From contig NZ_JBAHZZ010000099.1 of NCBI RefSeq assembly GCF_037132785.1, positions 1 through 8,784 on the forward strand: a DNA stretch of 8,784 nucleotides, in the 5' to 3' direction. Shown one piece after another: positions 6,849 to 8,784 of the stretch; position 1 is the stretch's first letter, and each line of letters opens with the position of its first letter. This stretch comes from Flavicella sp037132785 (GTDB lineage Bacteria > Bacteroidota > Bacteroidia > Flavobacteriales > Flavobacteriaceae). Both the position numbers and the translations under genes were made by a program. The notes under the pieces are model-generated. The model worked only from the letters and a program-made list of their open reading frames with translations. It made no database searches and was not told the origin of the DNA.

Positions 6849-7775
6849 TTAAAATCTATATACGAGTTCTAATTTATAATCACTGAGTTGATGTTTTACC
6901 TTTTCATAATCTTTAGCAAAACCAAGAATATAACCTCCTCCACCAGAGCCACATAACTTTAAATAATAGTCATTTGAATCAATTCCATGCTTCCACAGTT
7001 TATGAAAATCAGAAGGTATCATAGGTTTAAAATTTTCCAAAACAACTTTCGATAAATTTTTCACATTAGAAAAAAGAGACTTTACATCTCCTTGTAAAAA
7101 ATTATCAATACAAGAATTAGTATGTAATGCGAACTCTTCGCTAAACATTTTCCTAAAACCTTCGTTTTTCATCTTATTCATAAAGATATTTACCATCGGT
7201 TCTGTCTCTCCAATAATTTTTGAATCTAACAAAAATACAGCCGCCTTTCCGTCCTTCTGGTATGGAATCCCTGTAGCCTCAACATTGGTCCTAGATTTTA
7301 TTAAAATAGGCAAACTCAAATAACTATTCAAAGGATCTAAACCAGAACTTTTCCCATGAAAGAAAGATTCCATCAAAGAAAACACCAACTTTAACTGTAG
7401 TAATTTATCCCTTGTTAGGTTTTCTAAAACAGTGATCTTATTTAAGGCATATTTATCGTAAATAGATGCGACTAATGCTCCTGAGCTCCCCACTCCATAT
7501 CCCTGAGGAATACTAGAATCGAAATACAAGCCTTTTGAAACATCTTCTTTAAAGGAGTCCAAATCAAAGCTCACTAAATCAGAATTTAATTCTGATAAAT
7601 AAGTATACAACTTCAGCAAATTATCATTCGATTTTTTTGCTGATTCTGAATTTTCATTAGTTATTTTTAATGCACCTTGATAGTAATTATAAGGAATTGC
7701 TAAACCTTTAGAATCTTTAATGATTCCATATTCTCCGAACAGTAAAATTTTAGCATAAAACAACGGCCCTTTCAT
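6849..7775 (-). CDS. Mevalonate-kinase-like GHMP kinase
   Basis: This is a GHMP-superfamily kinase, most likely phosphorylating mevalonate with ATP in the cytoplasmic mevalonate pathway. Numbering from the ATG at 7775 (308 residues): KILLFGEYGII (9-19) is motif 1; PQGYGVGSSGA (90-100) is the ATP phosphate-binding motif 2; ESFFHGKSSGLDP (136-148) is the mevalonate-kinase-type catalytic segment, with D147 as the likely base; and KLCGSGGGGYILGF (273-286) is motif 3. An in-frame ATG at 7793 would add six residues (MVKNKN). I prefer 7775 because the strong -7 box ends at 7801, placing the transcription start at or next to the 7793 ATG, and because the family motif LFGEYG then sits at its usual distance from the N-terminus. 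It is the first gene of a tight pair with the prenyltransferase gene. A phosphomevalonate kinase cannot be fully excluded from the sequence alone. Confidence 0.86.
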   Translation of the reverse strand: MKGPLFYAKILLFGEYGIIKDSKGLAIPYNYYQGALKITNENSESAKKSNDNLLKLYTYLSELNSDLVSFDLDSFKEDVSKGLYFDSSIPQGYGVGSSGALVASIYDKYALNKITVLENLTRDKLLQLKLVFSLMESFFHGKSSGLDPLNSYLSLPILIKSRTNVEATGIPYQKDGKAAVFLLDSKIIGETEPMVNIFMNKMKNEGFRKMFSEEFALHTNSCIDNFLQGDVKSLFSNVKNLSKVVLENFKPMIPSDFHKLWKHGIDSNDYYLKLCGSGGGGYILGFAKDYEKVKHQLSDYKLELVYRF

Positions 7776-7800
7776 ATTTTTGTTTTTCACCATAGATCTG

Positions 7801-7829
7801 CAAAGATACGGAATTTTATAAGAACCAAA
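7801..7829 (-). promoter_or_regulatory. Bacteroidetes-type promoter for the kinase-prenyltransferase operon
   Basis: On the minus strand TTTG (7826-7829) is followed by 17 nt and then TATCTTTG (7801-7808). Both the -33 and -7 boxes match the Bacteroidetes consensus TTG-N17-23-TAnnTTTG, making this the best promoter in the window. Initiation 5-7 nt beyond the -7 box falls at about 7794-7796. That gives a leader of about 20 nt to the ATG at 7775, but virtually none to the ATG at 7793. Confidence 0.8.
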
Positions 7830-8282
7830 TCCTTAAGATTCATTGTCAAACAGGATCAATCCTAAGATATCGTATGACTGGAAAAATTACTATTTCAATC
7901 AACATAAATTTACACTCATAGTGCAAAATACAGTTTCTATTTTATATTAAACCATTAGATTTGAAGGTGCTGTTGACTTTCACATTGTATCCAATGCTTT
8001 GTTTTATCAAACTCTACTAGATAACCTAATTAATATTTTGTACTTGAGCTTATTTCTATACACCGCAGCTAAATATATAAAAGAACAAAACTAATTGATA
8101 TCCTTATACCTAATAAACATCAAAATGATTGATTAAATTAGTTTCTATTTCAATTTAAAATAGAACTGCAACCTATGCTAATGTTTTTTTATTTCATCTA
8201 AAGAAAAAAATAAAATTTATTATCAACCACTCTAAAAATTAATTTGGTATTACTTGACGTAAATGTGAAGCTAATACCGAGA

Positions 8283-8321
8283 GGAAGGGAGTGGCTTTTT
8301 ACTTTTTTGAGGAACGCAAAA
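8283..8321 (+). repeat. Imperfect direct repeat, copy A (about 39 bp)
   Basis: This copy starts GGAAGG, continues through a CTTTTTACTTTTTT core and ends GCAAAA. It aligns with copy B at 8404-8440 through the same three blocks in order, including the shared 11-mer TTTACTTTTTT (8298-8308). The copies start 121 bp apart. The bases between the blocks differ and there are small indels, so they are old or only functionally similar copies. Confidence 0.5.
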
Positions 8322-8403
8322 TAAATATGCCATGGGTACGAAAACTTATAGTGCTAGTTTGGCAATAGATATGTTACGGTAACTAAATGATTGTGTAGAA
8401 CAC

Positions 8404-8440
8404 GGAAGGTAACGCTTTACTTTTTTAGACACAGCAAAAA
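8404..8440 (+). repeat. Imperfect direct repeat, copy B (about 37 bp)
   Basis: This is the partner of the copy at 8283-8321: GGAAGG (8404-8409), then TTTACTTTTTT (8416-8426), then GCAAAA (8434-8439). Just before it are two small inverted repeats (GTTAC-G-GTAAC and GTGT-AGA-ACAC). A GGTAAC hexamer at 8378-8383 recurs inside this copy at 8408-8413. Confidence 0.5.
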
Positions 8441-8667
8441 GCAACGTGCTAGATTGCATGAAAACGATATTTGCATATTGTTATTATGTTCTACCATTAA
8501 TGATATTGGTGACTATACTCTCTTATTGTCACTAGTAAATACTAGATGGCAGCTATGCTAAGAACAGAGGGACCTAAACAGCCGGTATTCAATTTAGCAA
8601 TCAGAACTTAACCTTATCTTTTAATAAATTTATCGTAAAGCTAACCTCCATTCAATAACTTAACGCA

Positions 8668-8691
8668 ACAAATCTAAAATAATAGATTTGT
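8668..8691 (+). repeat. 9-bp inverted repeat directly before the IS30 transposase start
   Basis: ACAAATCTA (8668-8676) and TAGATTTGT (8683-8691) form a perfect stem with a 6-base loop, ending 3 nt before the ATG. The right arm contains TAGATTTG, which also matches the TAnnTTTG -7 element. The structure could limit transposase expression from outside transcripts by hiding the start region; that is inference. Confidence 0.6.
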
Positions 8692-8694
8692 AAA

Positions 8695-8784
8695 ATGGTA
8701 GTAAAAAAACATCGCCGACTTACCCTAAAAGAAAGGGTGATTATTCAGACTCTTTTAGAAGAAAAAAAGAACAAAACATACATT
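8695..8784 (+). CDS. IS30-family transposase, N-terminal fragment
   Basis: An ATG at 8695 opens a frame that runs off the window after 30 codons. The peptide HRRLTLKERVIIQTLLEEKK matches the start of the helix-turn-helix (HTH_38-type) DNA-binding domain of IS30-family transposases, where an (H/R)-L-T-x-x-x-R-x-x-I-x-x-L-L pattern is typical. The DDE catalytic domain is not visible, so intactness is unknown. No clear ribosome-binding site is seen; the 9-bp inverted repeat immediately precedes the start. The IS30-like terminal repeat just upstream supports the family call independently. Confidence 0.75.
   Translation, partial: MVVKKHRRLTLKERVIIQTLLEEKKNKTYI

Larger units (their letters stand above)
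7830..8644. other. Intergenic stretch of about 0.8 kb without a recognisable gene
   Basis: Both strands are broken by frequent stops. The longest frames are about 47 codons (plus, ending near 8093, no ATG) and 37 codons (minus, 8346-8459), and neither resembles a known protein. Visible structures are short inverted repeats: an AGTTTCTATTT arm (8140-8150) with AAATAGAACT (8158-8167), one base bulged; GGTATTA (8246-8252) with TAATACC (8272-8278); GTTAC-G-GTAAC (8373-8383); GTGT-AGA-ACAC (8393-8403); and CTAGTA-AA-TACTAG (8532-8545). The 8270-8460 part looks less AT-rich than its surroundings and carries an imperfect direct repeat. I see no tRNA, rRNA or CRISPR. It is best read as decayed or element-derived DNA left of the IS30-family element. 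Confidence 0.6.
8645..8784 (+). mobile_element. IS30-family insertion sequence, left end (truncated by the window)
   Basis: ATTCAAT (8650-8656), five bases, then AACGCAACA (8662-8670) reproduces the block structure and spacing I recall for the left terminal inverted repeat of IS30 (ATTCAAT, five bases, AACGCAACA). By that alignment the element would begin about five bases before ATTCAAT, near 8645. The exact edge cannot be fixed without the right end. The transposase reading frame opens at 8695, about 50 bp inside, which suits the family. The rest of the element lies beyond the window. Confidence 0.7.

Noticed and set aside
7953..8093. Open frame of about 47 codons on the plus strand with a hydrophobic middle
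   Set aside because: It has no ATG and no plausible upstream signal, and the sequence resembles no family I know. Hydrophobic translations are expected by chance in AT-rich DNA.
8368..8450. Possible integron attC-like hairpin
   Set aside because: Short GTTAC/GTAAC arms are present, but they do not fit the RYYYAAC/GTTRRRY core sites, and no integrase gene is seen.
8346..8459. 37-codon ATG-started reading frame on the minus strand
   Set aside because: It overlaps the imperfect direct repeat, has no recognisable motif, no clear ribosome-binding site and no partner gene, and is short enough to arise by chance.

Overview
The window reads as chromosome of an AT-rich member of the Bacteroidetes, most likely family Flavobacteriaceae. 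Three things point there: the encoded proteins look like flavobacterial versions of their families; TAnnTTTG boxes (the Bacteroidetes -7 promoter element) sit at gene fronts; and two insertion-sequence fragments of families common in this group lie at the edges. Genus cannot be fixed from the sequence.

Layout from left to right. Positions 2-166 hold the 3' end of an IS1595-family transposase (+ strand). Converging on it is the minus-strand pair nadA-nadB (2874 to 273), the first two steps of de novo NAD synthesis from aspartate. Upstream of nadA, also on the minus strand, is ilvE (branched-chain aminotransferase), closed by its own hairpin terminator. ilvE is divergent from mnmD (+ strand, TTG start), a tRNA wobble-uridine methyltransferase. 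mnmD converges on an rRNA pseudouridine synthase of the RsuA/RluB family, and the two share a 38-bp perfect-palindrome terminator. Further right, still on the minus strand, are a UbiA-family membrane prenyltransferase and a mevalonate-kinase-like GHMP kinase. These two form a tight pair with a 1-bp gap behind a textbook Bacteroidetes promoter. They plausibly link isoprenoid precursor supply to prenylation of a lipid or quinone acceptor.

Positions 7830-8644 contain no recognisable gene. The stretch holds short inverted repeats and one imperfect pair of about 40-bp direct repeats, and looks like decayed or element-derived DNA. From about 8645 the left end of an IS30-family element begins, with an IS30-like terminal repeat and the first 30 codons of its transposase.

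Most of the window is ordinary housekeeping sequence between two IS edges. I found no convincing new defence, toxin or RNA system. The items most worth a second look are the unexplained 0.8-kb gap with its repeats, the degenerate second Asp-rich motif in the UbiA-family protein, and the mevalonate-kinase start-site problem.
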